From Chthoniobacter flavus Ellin428 (GTDB lineage: Bacteria; Verrucomicrobiota; Verrucomicrobiia; Chthoniobacterales; Chthoniobacteraceae): 64,000 nucleotides of DNA. Under the pieces are notes generated by a model. That model saw nothing but the letters and a program-made list of their open reading frames with translations. It made no database searches and was not told the origin of the DNA. The position numbers and the translations under genes were made by a program. Shown piece after piece: positions 53,495-63,566 of this stretch (position 1 is its first letter; every line of letters begins with the position of its first letter). The stretch covers positions 20,124 through 84,123 of the forward strand of contig NZ_ABVL01000028.1 of NCBI RefSeq assembly GCF_000173075.1, written 5' to 3'.

Positions 53495-56206
53495 ATGCTC
53501 GGCTCCATGCTGAAGTCCCCCGTCCGCTGGTTGACGCTGCTGGTCGTGGTTACCGGTGTTTGTGCAGTCCCAGTGATAGCAGCCACCAAAACCAGGCCGG
53601 TCGCAACGGCCGACAAATCTGGGCCAAAGCCGGAGGTGATCGGGTTCTGGCGATTTGAACATGACGTAAAGCCAGAGGGACACGGCGCGGCCTTCGGACC
53701 GGCCCGGCGGATGGATAGCGGCGTGTTTTTCTTTAACGACGAGGTGCCGGGCCCATTCATTTACGATCCGCTGCAAAAGCTCTCCTACCCCAATAGCGCC
53801 AGCCTGAGCTTTCAATCCGACGACAAGCAGAACGACGCGCTGGAGATCGCCGTGAATATGGCGAAAGCCGGACTGGCCGGACAAAGCGTGACGCTGGAGC
53901 TTTTCTGCAAACCGAATGCGGAATGGAGCGGGCCGCTGGCCATGAAATCGCGACTGAACGATGCGGCGGCCGAATGGGGCCTGGAGGCGTTGTATTTCGA
54001 ACAGCAGAACCAGACCTATCTGCATGGCTTTTTCACCCCGCCCGGCGCCGCGACGATCCACTTCCGTGGCGGACATTTCGGAACCAGCGCGCAGGTCCGC
54101 AATGGGACTTCGGAATGGCGGCACATCGCCTTTGTCTACGACGCGAGCGTGAAGACGGCCTCGTGTTACATCGATTACTATCAGGTGAAGACGATCCCGA
54201 TTCCCGGCGAAATGAAATGGGACTCGGGTCCATTCTATATTGGCGGGGGACGCGAACACTCGAGCTTCGGCGGCAAGATCGATGAGGTGCGGCTGACCAA
54301 GGGGGCGCTGCGGCCCTCGCAATTCCTGCGGGCGCGGCGCGATCCGCTGGCCGGGGTGAGCTTCGATGGCGCGGAGACATTGCTGCCGCGTGATTGCGGC
54401 TACGTCGATTTGAAGGAGTCGTTTGGCGCGCTCGGTGATGGCAAGTCCGACGACACCGCGGCCTTTCGCGAAGCGTTTCGCGTGCTGTCCAACCAACCGG
54501 CGCTCGATCACAACACGCTCTACATTCCACCCGGCACCTATCTCGTGACCGATCAACTGGTCAGCGGCCGATCGCTGAGCGTCATCGGTGCCGGCCCGGA
54601 CAAAACGGTGATCAAGCTTCGTGACAAGTGCAGCGGATTCCTGCGCCCGGAAGATGCCCATGCGGCCTGGAAAATCGACAGCAGCCCGGCACCCACAGTG
54701 CCGGACGGCATGTGGAACGAGTGCGCAGCGGGCATCAGCATCTGCCATCTCACCATCGACACCGGCAAGGGAAACAGCGGCGCGAAGGCTCTGGAAGTGA
54801 CGTCCAACCTGCTGCGACAACTCGATGACTTGCAGATTCGCAGCGCGGACGGGGCAGGACTCGTCGGGCTCGAGCTGGCGCCCAAAACGGGAGGCGCGGC
54901 CCTGATCAAGAACCTCCACGTCAAAGGCTACGACTACGGCGTGCTCGCCAGCGGAGCGGATGCGACGACGACCATGGAACAGATCGCCGTGGAAGGGCAG
55001 CGACTCGGCGGCATCAAGAACATGGGCAGCATCCTGGCGATCCGCCAATTAACGAGCACGAACAAGGCGACGGCGTTGATGAGCCTGAGCGCGGACTCGA
55101 TGGTGACGTTGCTGGATTCCTCGCTGAAGGGCGGCAGCAAAGATGTCGCGGCGATCCAATGCGAAGGAGCGCTCTGCGCCCTGCGGGTGGAAACCGCCGG
55201 ATACAATATGGCGATCCGCAAACGGGAACTCGTGGATGGCAAAACGATGGAGTGGAAGGACACGACCGTCGCCGGGCCAAAGATCGACGAATACTGCGGC
55301 GACAGCATCGTCACCACTCACGGTGCGGCGGCCAGGCCGCTCACCTTGCCCATCGAAAATGTCCCCGAGGTCGTCTGGGGCGATATTCATAAGGACTGGG
55401 TGAACATCTTCCGGTTTGCCGACAAGAAGGATGGCGACGATTGGGCGCCGGCAATCCAGGCGGCGATCGATTCCGGGGCGAAAACGATTTACTTCCCGGC
55501 AGGCGATTATGGCGTGCAAACGGCGGTCCATATCCGGGGGAAGATCGAGCGCCTCTTCGGCTTGCACAGCCGCATCACCCGCAGCAGCCGACTCCCGGCG
55601 GAAGATGCGGCCCTCATTTTCGACGAACCCGGCGCGAAGCGCGTGGTGTCGATCGAATGCCTGGAATTCGACGGGCTGCGCAATCTTTCCCCCGCCACGC
55701 TCGTGCTGAAGAACACCTGTCCGGGCCATTACGACAACACCGAAGGTTGTGGAAAGCTCTTCATGGAGAATGTGGTGGGAGCGGATTTCCAATTCAGCCA
55801 GCCACAATCGGTCTGGGCCTGCCAATGGAACAACGAGAAGCACGGCATCTTCAGCCATGGCGCGACGATTTGGTGTCTCGGGTTGAGCGCGGGCGGCGAA
55901 AGCGGCGTACTCTCGACGGAGGGTTCCGCGAGCACGGAGATCTTCGGCGCGTTGGTTCGTCCCGCCAGCAACATGGACCAGAGCCGGCCTTTTTTCCGGA
56001 ATACGAATTCCCGGCTCTCGCTGATCTATGCGACCACGCAGGGTGAGCCGCCCCACACGCTGCAGATCGTCGATACCCAAGGGAACGATGCGGAGAAAAT
56101 CGAAAGCGAGAAGCTGAAGTGGCTCAGTGGCCGTGGTCGGATGGATCTCTTCCGCAGCGACGCCAAGGAAGAGAGACCATCGGACAATGGGACAACCAGA
56201 CAGTGA
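53495..56206 (+). CDS. Exported LamG plus pectate-lyase-like right-handed beta-helix protein, 903 aa
   Basis: Signal peptide within residues 1-30 (MLKSPVRWLTLLVVVTGVCA; Met5 is an alternative start). Residues ~45-280 resemble a concanavalin/LamG domain (VIGFWRFEHD, SLSFQSDDKQNDALEIAVNM, ASCYIDYYQVKTIPI, GSGPFYIGGG-like). From ~305 a Pectate_lyase_3-type beta-helix (VDLKESFGALGDGKSDDTAAFREAF, LYIPPGTYLVTD) and from ~635 a second related start (DDWAPAIQAAIDSGAKTIYFPAGDYGVQTAVHI) indicate two helix segments as in GH55/GH28-like enzymes. An extracellular polysaccharide-degrading or binding role is likely; catalytic residues cannot be assigned. The frame is intact; CTCTGCG repeats follow at 56212-56250. 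Confidence 0.85.
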   Translation: MLGSMLKSPVRWLTLLVVVTGVCAVPVIAATKTRPVATADKSGPKPEVIGFWRFEHDVKPEGHGAAFGPARRMDSGVFFFNDEVPGPFIYDPLQKLSYPNSASLSFQSDDKQNDALEIAVNMAKAGLAGQSVTLELFCKPNAEWSGPLAMKSRLNDAAAEWGLEALYFEQQNQTYLHGFFTPPGAATIHFRGGHFGTSAQVRNGTSEWRHIAFVYDASVKTASCYIDYYQVKTIPIPGEMKWDSGPFYIGGGREHSSFGGKIDEVRLTKGALRPSQFLRARRDPLAGVSFDGAETLLPRDCGYVDLKESFGALGDGKSDDTAAFREAFRVLSNQPALDHNTLYIPPGTYLVTDQLVSGRSLSVIGAGPDKTVIKLRDKCSGFLRPEDAHAAWKIDSSPAPTVPDGMWNECAAGISICHLTIDTGKGNSGAKALEVTSNLLRQLDDLQIRSADGAGLVGLELAPKTGGAALIKNLHVKGYDYGVLASGADATTTMEQIAVEGQRLGGIKNMGSILAIRQLTSTNKATALMSLSADSMVTLLDSSLKGGSKDVAAIQCEGALCALRVETAGYNMAIRKRELVDGKTMEWKDTTVAGPKIDEYCGDSIVTTHGAAARPLTLPIENVPEVVWGDIHKDWVNIFRFADKKDGDDWAPAIQAAIDSGAKTIYFPAGDYGVQTAVHIRGKIERLFGLHSRITRSSRLPAEDAALIFDEPGAKRVVSIECLEFDGLRNLSPATLVLKNTCPGHYDNTEGCGKLFMENVVGADFQFSQPQSVWACQWNNEKHGIFSHGATIWCLGLSAGGESGVLSTEGSASTEIFGALVRPASNMDQSRPFFRNTNSRLSLIYATTQGEPPHTLQIVDTQGNDAEKIESEKLKWLSGRGRMDLFRSDAKEERPSDNGTTRQ

Positions 56207-56324
56207 CTTCTCTCTGCGGCCCTCTGCGTTCTCGGCGTCCTCTGCGTTTAATTCAGCAGCGGCCACCGTTTTGTTTAAATTGCTCCAGGCATCCGCGCAC
56301 CACCCGAGATTCGTTCCTTTCGGG

Positions 56325-56810
56325 ATGGATACGTCCAAAAAGTACCATTGGCTTTCCCTGTTTGTCCTGATTGGGGCGACCTTCGGAGCGAGCGCGTTTG
56401 GTGCCCTGGCGGCCAGCAGTTCGCTGGGGAGCTGGTACCACCTGCTGGCGAAGCCATCGTGGAACCCGCCGGAAGAGGTGTTCGCGCCCGTGTGGTCAGT
56501 GCTCTATTTGATCATGGCCATTGCAGCGTGGCTGGTCTGGCGGCGTGGATCGGAGAATGAGGTCATTCCCGCGATGACCACCTACTTCGCCCAACTGGTC
56601 CTAAACGTCCTCTGGCCCCTGCTCTTCTTCGGCCTGCGCGCGCCAGGTTGGGCGGCTCTCGACATCCTGCTCCTTTGGCTGGCAATCATTGTGGCCATCG
56701 CCCAATTCCGCCGCGTGTCCGTGCCCGCGGCCTGGCTGCTCGCGCCGTATCTGGCCTGGGTCACTTTCGCCTCGGTGCTCAACATCACCATCTGGCGAAT
56801 CAACGCCTGA
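56325..56810 (+). CDS. TspO/MBR (tryptophan-rich sensory) family protein
   Basis: 161 residues with five membrane helices. SWYHLLAKPSWNPPEEVFAPVWSVLYLIMAIA is the signature of TspO (WxxLxKPxWxPPxxxFxPVWxxLY), here in shorter pieces: KPSWNPPEEVFAPVWS. FAQLVLNVLWPLLFFGLR and APYLAWVTFASVLNITIW complete helices 3 and 5. TspO binds tetrapyrroles and has been linked to stress and porphyrin regulation. I chose ATG 56325; an upstream in-frame extension covers CTCTGCG repeats and is not protein-like. Confidence 0.92.
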   Translation: MDTSKKYHWLSLFVLIGATFGASAFGALAASSSLGSWYHLLAKPSWNPPEEVFAPVWSVLYLIMAIAAWLVWRRGSENEVIPAMTTYFAQLVLNVLWPLLFFGLRAPGWAALDILLLWLAIIVAIAQFRRVSVPAAWLLAPYLAWVTFASVLNITIWRINA

Positions 56811-56816
56811 GTCACC

Positions 56817-58433
56817 TTAACGCCCGGCACGCGCCAGTTCGGCGACCCGGATATATTGGGCGCGGAAATGATCGGCCAACTCCTTGGCCAGTTGCACTTC
56901 GTGAATGCGGTCGGGGCCACCCAGCGACTCCCGAATCCGGCCCGTCGCCGCCGCATAGTCGACGACACTCACGTCTTCAAAAGCCCGCGTCGCCTCCGGC
57001 GGAAACTGCGCGACCTGCAACGCCTCCCACGCATGCTGAAGCTCCTCATGCGAATCGATGCACATTACGCGAAAAATGAAGGCGATCTGACGGAAGAGCG
57101 CCGCCGTCCATTGGTCGTGATAGACGAACTCGCGCGCCTGTGCGTAAGGATCCACATCGGGATCGGACCGGAATTCGCGATACTTTGGCGCATACATGGC
57201 CGGCAGGATGGGTAACCGGCGCAGCGCATAGTGCTTTGGTCCGCCCGGCGTGCCGACTTTCCAGTTCCACAACTTCTGCCCCTCAGGCGACATCAGGAAG
57301 GCGATGAACTCTTTCGCCACCTCGCGATTCGGCGCGCCGCGAAACAGCCCGATCGGGTCGACGCCGAACGAGGTGCCACCCTCCGCATTCACATACTGCA
57401 GCCGTGAACTGCCATCCGGCTGGCGCACCGCCTCGTTTTGGAAACGTCCGTAAAAGTCGATCGTCATGCCCGCCGCCGCCTCCCCGGCCGCCACATCGAG
57501 CGCGATCTTGGTCGAGGAGTCGGTGAAGTAGCGGGCATTGGCGCCGATCTTCATCAGCAGCCGCATCCCCGCCACCCAGCCCTCGCGCACCGCGGCCTGC
57601 TCTTCCTCCGGGGTCACTTTGCGACCGCCGAGGCGTTCCTGAATTTGCTGCTGGATCACCATCTCGAAGGTCTTGTTGACCGAACCGCTCTGTGTCGGGT
57701 TGGCCAGGGCGATCGCGTGGAAATACTGCGGCGACGTCAGGTCGGCCCACCGCTTCGGTGGCTGCGCGATTCCCAGTCGCTGGAGCGTTTCCGGGTTGTA
57801 GCAGATCCCGAAGGAGGAGATCACCGTGCCAATCCAACGCCCCTGCGGATCCCAATACGGCTCGCCGCTGACGACCTTTGGAATCTGCCCCGGCCCATCG
57901 CCAAACATCTCCGGGTGTTCCTTGAGAAAGCCGCAATCCACGAGAAAGCCTTTCCCCGCTGCTTGCTGAGAATCGTAAGCGCCACCGCCAAAGAACAGGT
58001 CCAGCTTGGAGCCGATTTGGGAATCGAGAAAGGCCCGGCGGGCCTGCTGCTCGGGCGTATCCTTCGCCGGGTCCGGCCCCAAGGTCACCTTGCGATTGCT
58101 GAAGCTGCTCTCCACCAACTTGCTCCAGGGGCGGTGCAGGGCGCCCAGCCAGTAGTTCTGAAATGAGGCGATGAACTCGGCATCGATGTAGCGCCCGATC
58201 TCGCTGGTCCCGCCCGGAATCCGCCAATCGACGTGCACCCGCTGGCCATGTTTGGCCCGGTACCAATCCTCAAAAGCGCGCCCATATTCGGACCGGATTG
58301 ACTCATTGTTGGGCGTGATAATCACCACCGTCCGCTCACCTGCGAGCAGGATTCCTTCGCCCTTGGGGCGCAGCAAAATGGGTCCGACCAGCACGCAAAT
58401 CAGCGCCAGGAGGAGGGGCAATTGGCGGGCCAT
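56817..58433 (-). CDS. ABC transporter substrate-binding protein (iron(III)/polyamine-type)
   Basis: 538 residues from ATG 58433 (MARQLPLLLALICVLVGPILL, signal peptide). The region VVIITPNNESIRSEYGRAF, then DLFFGGGAYDSQQAAGKGFL and VISSFGICYNPETLQRLGI, is typical of periplasmic binding proteins of the FbpA/PotD type, with WADLTSPQYFHAIALANPTQSG and GVDPIGLFRGAPNREVAKEF as further family motifs. A long C-terminal extension (from ~430) is unusual. It lies 7 bases downstream of the ATPase gene; together they form an operon, but no permease is present. Confidence 0.87.
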   Translation of the reverse strand: MARQLPLLLALICVLVGPILLRPKGEGILLAGERTVVIITPNNESIRSEYGRAFEDWYRAKHGQRVHVDWRIPGGTSEIGRYIDAEFIASFQNYWLGALHRPWSKLVESSFSNRKVTLGPDPAKDTPEQQARRAFLDSQIGSKLDLFFGGGAYDSQQAAGKGFLVDCGFLKEHPEMFGDGPGQIPKVVSGEPYWDPQGRWIGTVISSFGICYNPETLQRLGIAQPPKRWADLTSPQYFHAIALANPTQSGSVNKTFEMVIQQQIQERLGGRKVTPEEEQAAVREGWVAGMRLLMKIGANARYFTDSSTKIALDVAAGEAAAGMTIDFYGRFQNEAVRQPDGSSRLQYVNAEGGTSFGVDPIGLFRGAPNREVAKEFIAFLMSPEGQKLWNWKVGTPGGPKHYALRRLPILPAMYAPKYREFRSDPDVDPYAQAREFVYHDQWTAALFRQIAFIFRVMCIDSHEELQHAWEALQVAQFPPEATRAFEDVSVVDYAAATGRIRESLGGPDRIHEVQLAKELADHFRAQYIRVAELARAGR

Positions 58434-58440
58434 AAAAGGG

Positions 58441-59508
58441 TCAGCGGGGCAGCACCACGACGTCGTCCGGCGACACGCTGGCGAAGACCTCGCGGTCGCT
58501 ACCATGGCCTACGAAACGGGGGTTTAGTTCGTAAATCTTGAGCGCCCCGCCAGCCGCGGTAAAACGGTACTGGGCGGTCTCGCCGAGGTACATGCAGTCC
58601 TCGATTCGGCCGGCCACGGTGTTACTTTTTGGCGCGGTGGTGGAGAGCTGCCAACTCTCCGGGCGAATAGATATTACGCACTCATCGCCGACTTTCAGCG
58701 TGCTTCCTTTCGCTGGAACTACCGCGGAAAAAAGGCCGAACAAAGTTTCTACTTCCAGACCGTAATTATTCGCCTTGACCCTTCCATCAATAAAATTCGT
58801 TTCCCCCATAAAATCAGCCACAAATCGCGATACTGGAGCGCGATACACTTCGACAGGTTTCCCTATTTGTCGAATATGACCGCCTTCCAGGATCGCCATG
58901 CGATCCGCGATCGATAGCGCTTCCTTTTGATCGTGTGTCACGTAAATAGCCGTCAGTCCGAACTCCTTGCAGATGCGCCTTATTTCCGTTCGCATCTCCA
59001 GCCGGAGTTTTGCATCGAGATTCGATAGCGGCTCATCGAGCAACAGACACTGCGGCCGAATGACCAGCGCACGAGCGAGCGCCACGCGCTGTTGTTGACC
59101 ACCCGAAAGCTGGTGAATTTTGCGCCCGCCCAACCCTTCCAGTTTCACCAAGGCCAGCGCTTCCGCCACCCGCTTCTCGATCTCCGGCCGGGCCAACTTT
59201 CGCTCCTCCAAACCGAAGGCCACGTTCTGCGCGACGGTCAGGTGCGGCCACAGCGCGTAGCTTTGGAACATCATGCCGGTGTTGCGCCGGTGCGGCGGTT
59301 GATGGGTGACGTCTTCGGTCCCGAAGAAGATCCTCCCCTCCTCCGGCACGATGAACCCGGCGATGCTCCGCAGCAGGGTCGTCTTGCCACAACCGCTCGG
59401 TCCGAGCAGGAAGAATATCTCACCCGGTTCGATTTTGAGGTCGAGTTGGTGCAACGCCACGGTGTCACCGAAGCGCTTCGTCACTTGGTCGATGGTCAGC
59501 GAAATCAT
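58441..59508 (-). CDS. ABC transporter ATP-binding protein (FbpC/PotA-type)
   Basis: 355 residues from ATG 59508. Walker A GPSGCGKT (36-43), Q-loop FQSYALWPHLT, signature LSGGQQQRVALARAL (~134), Walker B CLLLDEPLSNLDAKL, H-loop IYVTHDQKEALSIADRM, then a C-terminal TOBE domain (IRPESWQLSTTAP). It matches ATPases for iron(III), spermidine or thiosulfate uptake. An upstream in-frame extension to 59628 (MDGNGADEKRIRV) is rejected because MISLTIDQVTKRFG is the normal family start. Divergent from the large secreted protein gene at 59639. Confidence 0.92.
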   Translation of the reverse strand: MISLTIDQVTKRFGDTVALHQLDLKIEPGEIFFLLGPSGCGKTTLLRSIAGFIVPEEGRIFFGTEDVTHQPPHRRNTGMMFQSYALWPHLTVAQNVAFGLEERKLARPEIEKRVAEALALVKLEGLGGRKIHQLSGGQQQRVALARALVIRPQCLLLDEPLSNLDAKLRLEMRTEIRRICKEFGLTAIYVTHDQKEALSIADRMAILEGGHIRQIGKPVEVYRAPVSRFVADFMGETNFIDGRVKANNYGLEVETLFGLFSAVVPAKGSTLKVGDECVISIRPESWQLSTTAPKSNTVAGRIEDCMYLGETAQYRFTAAGGALKIYELNPRFVGHGSDREVFASVSPDDVVVLPR

Positions 59509-59638
59509 GCGGTCGAACGGCGCCAGTAGGCGGCGACGCGCGGGATTTGTCGAACGGAAATCCGTTCCGCCATCTCTGAACGAATCAGTAACGCGTATTC
59601 GCTTTTCATCCGCTCCGTTTCCATCCATCCATTAATTC

Positions 59639-62600
59639 ATGCGCTCGCTCCTCCCCCAGTTTGCGGCGTCCGGTATCTGGCTGGCCGCACTTGGTTCGCT
59701 TAGTGGCGCCGGGACGCCACCACCTCCATCGGCATCGACCGCCAAACCCACCGCCACCCCTGCCCCCGCGCAATTCATTGGCCGGCTCACCCTTGTCCGG
59801 TACGACTTGCCGATCGCCTTTTCCGACGGCTACGCGCCGACTCACCAAACCGTCCGGCACAAAGACGGCGACGAGGAAATCGCCTGGCCCGACTTCACGC
59901 TGAATGGCCGTCCTATCTTCCGCGGCAAAAGCGAGGAGCAAATCCCGCTGAAACTGCGTCAGGGTGGCGAAGCGAACTCCCCCTTCCAATTGCCGACCGA
60001 CGACGTCGTGCAACCGGGCAACCACTGGCTGCGCGCCATCGATTGGCGCCGCGGCTTGCGCCATATCTATACGGCCGACGACACCGCGCGCACCGCCAAC
60101 TCCGGCGCGACCATGACCGGTCGCTACGAACTGTGGCTCTTCCCGATCTTCATCCAGGGCGAAGGCGGGCCGGCGGTGAAGAACGTGGAACTCAAGGTCG
60201 GCAACACAATCATCTATAAGCAGGCGGGCCCGTGGCGTTCGCTCACCCTGCTCCTGCCGCAAAATGAACCTGGCAAGCCGTACACCCTCTCCGTGGATGG
60301 CCGCGCGCCGGTGACTTTCCAGGCCGGCCTGCAGCCGGTCAAGCCCGGCAACCCGCGCGAAGTGCTCGTCCCGATCAACCTCGCGGTCCCCGGCGACGGA
60401 CCGAAGATCTCGGTGCGCAACCTCACCACACCGGAGGAATTTCCGAACGCCAAGGAGTGGGCCGCTGACGTCGCCGTTCTCAAGAAACCCCTGCCGCCCA
60501 CCGTGCCCTATGATCGCGGCTCGGGCATCCACCGCTACCTCAGCGCCGAGGTGCCCGTTTCGCCACTCACTCTCTACGCTGCGGCGCTCCCGCACGGCAT
60601 GAGCAGCGGCTTCTTCAAGAAAGGCACCGACCCCGAGGCGTACGCCAAAATGCTCGCGGCCCAAAACTACGACACCGTCTTCGAGCCGGTCACCTCGCTG
60701 CCCGCGCCCATCGACGCCGAGAGTTTTGAAAAGCGTGGCGCGGCCCTGGCGCGCAACAATGTCCGCTTTGGCCTGCAGTACGACAACAATTGGACACGCC
60801 CCGATTTCCAGCATCCGAACCTCGCCATCTTCGCCCACACCCTGCCCGACTGGCATGCCCCGCTCTACCGCAGCCTCTCGCTCGCCGCGCAACGCTTCGC
60901 GCGCCTGCCCAATTTCGCCGGCTTCTGCGTCGGCTCGAACAACGCCGGTTACGCCGCTGACCTCTACTCCGCGCTGCCCCATCCCGCCACGCCGTGGGGC
61001 GAAGCGATGGTCACCTTTCTCAACACGCCGCAGCCGCGGGTGCCGCGCGCGCCGAGCCTCGGGGCGCCGGAGCAGCGTTTCGAGCAACCGGTGAAAACGG
61101 AAGCCGAGTTCACCAAATACGTCGACCGCTACGAGACCTCCTACCAACAGTACGGCTACTTCGCGGAAGCGGTGCGGTCCGTGAACCCGCGTTTCGTCTT
61201 CACCACGGGATCCTTCGGCAGTGCGCCGAGCGCCGGAGCCCGCGGCGGCTGGCCTTGGGCGAGCCTGCCCGGACGCACGATGAATGAAGGGATGGCCGTC
61301 CAACAGGCCTTCGATGCCAATGAAACGCACGCTGCGAAGCCACTGCATTGCGTCGCCCTCGCCGATCGCCTCCGCAGTTATTTTCCGAAGAAAATCACCT
61401 GGGGCCTGCTCGATAATCACTACTTCCTCTACGGCCGCGAAGCCTGGCAACGCGCCTGCGCGCTCCTGCTCACCCGCGGCGTGCAGGGTGTCGGCACGAA
61501 TTTCCTCGCGCATCAGGAAGGCGATGGCGCCCATCCCGTGACCGTCGCAGCCCAGACGGAGATGAATGCCTGGATGCACAAGTTCGGCGGCGTGTATGCG
61601 CGCACCGAACCGATGGCCACCATCGGCATTTTCTACGGCCACCTGCAGGCCGTACAGCGGCGCGTGCTCACCGCAGAGAACCCCAGCGAGGAAGAACTCC
61701 TGCAAGCCTCTCACGAAGGCAAGGTCGCCGAGGACGCTGTTCCTCTGCCACGCGGCGGGCTGGCCGGCGCGCGTCATTACCTACCAGGAATTACTCCGCG
61801 GTCCTCTGCCCTCCTCGATGAAAGCCATCCTGCTCGTCGGCCTCGACCAGCCGGACTCGAGCTGGAACTGGGGCTCCGGACTGACGCCAGTTTTGCAAAA
61901 GTTCATCGACCACGGCGGGCGCATCCTCGCCGATGAGGAATCGACCTGCCCGGTGGCCTTCACCAAAACCAGCATGAAGGTCGCGGCGTACGTCACCGAA
62001 TCGAACTTCGACCCCACACCGATGCTTTTCACCCGCAACGCGGAAAATATCTCGAAGCTCTGCTCGGCGATGGATGGCGTATCCGCGCCCCTGGCCGCTT
62101 CGGAAAGCCAGACCGTCTGGGCCATCCCCACCCGTTGCATGGATACGCAATACGTCACCGTAGTGAATCAAGGCTACGCCGAAGGTGACGAAGCGAAGGA
62201 GCGTTTGCTGCCGCCCGATCCCAAAGCGAGCAAGCCCGAGGTCTGGAAGTTCAAGGGCAACGCGAGCCTGTATGTGAAACCGCAGATCGGCGCGCTGAAA
62301 TGGAGCACCGACCGGCCGATTTACGACGTGCAACTCGGCAAGAAGCTCACTCCGGAGGAAGCCGCGAAGGTGGATCTCACCAAGGACGGTTTCCGCTGGT
62401 ACGCGCTGCCGCCGGGCGAGATCACCAAACCGGAGATCGTTCTCGATAAAGGCGTGAGCGGCTTTTACGAGGCCCGCGTCATCCTGTCCGGCGAGAAACA
62501 CATGGGCGGTGTGCCGGTCCAGTTGACCGTCACCGGTCCGAATGATTCCGCCACCGTCTATACCGTAACGGATACCACCGCGCGGCTGCCGCTGCGCGAG

Positions 62601-63176
62601 ACGGACGACGGCGAATACACCGTCACCGCTACTGAGTTGCTCACCGGCCTTACGGAAACGGCCAAGGTCACCAATCACGCTCCCACCACCGTCACCCCTC
62701 GCGCGCAGGTGCAGGTCCGCGAACAAGCCGTGGTCAGCAAATTTGCCTCGCGCAAGAAAGTGCCGCTGACCATCGCGCTCACGCCCGAACAGGAAGCGGA
62801 CAAAGCCCTCGCCGCGCAGGTGCAGGCGTTGAAGAACTTCTACCAAAAGAAAGGGCGCGTGGTGTCGATCGGCTCGGTGAAACCGGGCGGCGTGGTGGAA
62901 AGCCTCCAGCCGTTGCGTTCGCCGAATCGGTATCCGCAATGGAAGACAACCACCACGGACTTGATCCTCTTTGGCACGCCATCGAACAACATTCTCCTGT
63001 TCGACCAGGCGCGCGGCGAAATCCTGCCCCGCAATTTCGCCTCCCCCGGCCCGAGCGAAGCCGCACTGCTCTACACCCGCTCGCCCTTTGTGGGTGAATG
63101 CGACGCCCTGGACATCATCGCCACCGACAACGCCGGCATCACCGCGGCGGTGCAGAAGCTGGTGAGTGCGCCGTAA
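59639..63176 (+). CDS. Large secreted protein of unknown function (~1178 aa), frameshifted
   Basis: Starts MRSLLPQFAASGIWLAALGS (signal peptide) and a Thr/Pro linker. Residues ~45-290 look like a beta-sandwich; ~300-700 include LYAAALPHGMSSGFFKKG, FGLQYDNNWTRPDFQHPNL, FARLPNFAGFCVGSNNAGYA and GLLDNHYFLYGREAW, the feel of a TIM-barrel glycoside-hydrolase-like domain, without a family I can name. At 61758-61760 one G too many (GGG) shifts the frame; removing it gives PRGGWPARVITYQELLRG, followed by MKAILLVGLDQPDSSWNWGS (glutamine-amidotransferase/Rossmann-like), beta domains (VPVQLTVTGPNDSATVYTV) and a C-terminal end DALDIIATDNAGITAAVQKL. Fragments are 59639-61936 and about 61760-63176. Confidence 0.75.
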
Positions 63177-63566
63177 AGGAAAAACGCAGAGACGCAGAGA
63201 CGCAGAGGTCCCAGAGAAGCTGGCAACGGCGCCGCTGTCGATAAGCACGGTACACAGGTGCGCGAAGCGCAAAAACAAGGCCGTCATTCTTGGTTGTTGG
63301 AAAAGTGCTTTGGTTGGTCTGTTTTCGGGAGCGCTGCTTCTTTTGAAGCGTGCGCTTAACTGAGGAGCGGAGTCGCGGCTGATCCCCGCGACCCCGCCAG
63401 CTTCGGTGAGATCGTTTCATTCAGGCGTCGCGGTAATTAGCCGCAGAGCGTCGCTCAGCACGATCGATCGGAGCTTCTCAGGTTTGCCAACTCGAACAGT
63501 TGCCAGAGCCGGAGGCCAGGCATCCCTGCCCCGCCGAGCTCGTAAACCCAAGAAAGAGTCTAACCT
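63177..63566. other. 390-bp gap before the IS110 transposase
   Basis: It begins with an 8-base tandem repeat GCAGAGAC x3 (63188-63207) and contains a hairpin GTCGCGG / CCGCGAC (63372-63392). A 65-codon frame at 63166-63363 starts inside the preceding gene's stop region and has no protein character. IS110 elements lack conventional inverted ends, so the left end of the element cannot be placed here. Confidence 0.5.

Noticed and set aside
9122..61760. Phase variation by slippage in homopolymers
   Set aside because: Runs are only 2-4 bases, too short for slippage-driven switching, and housekeeping-type genes are affected as well.
59606..61777. 723-codon minus-strand frame
   Set aside because: Antisense shadow of the large secreted protein, Arg/Gly/Val-rich and without motifs.
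63166..63363. 65-codon frame with a hydrophobic segment
   Set aside because: It begins at the end of the preceding gene, runs through an 8-base repeat and has no start-site support.
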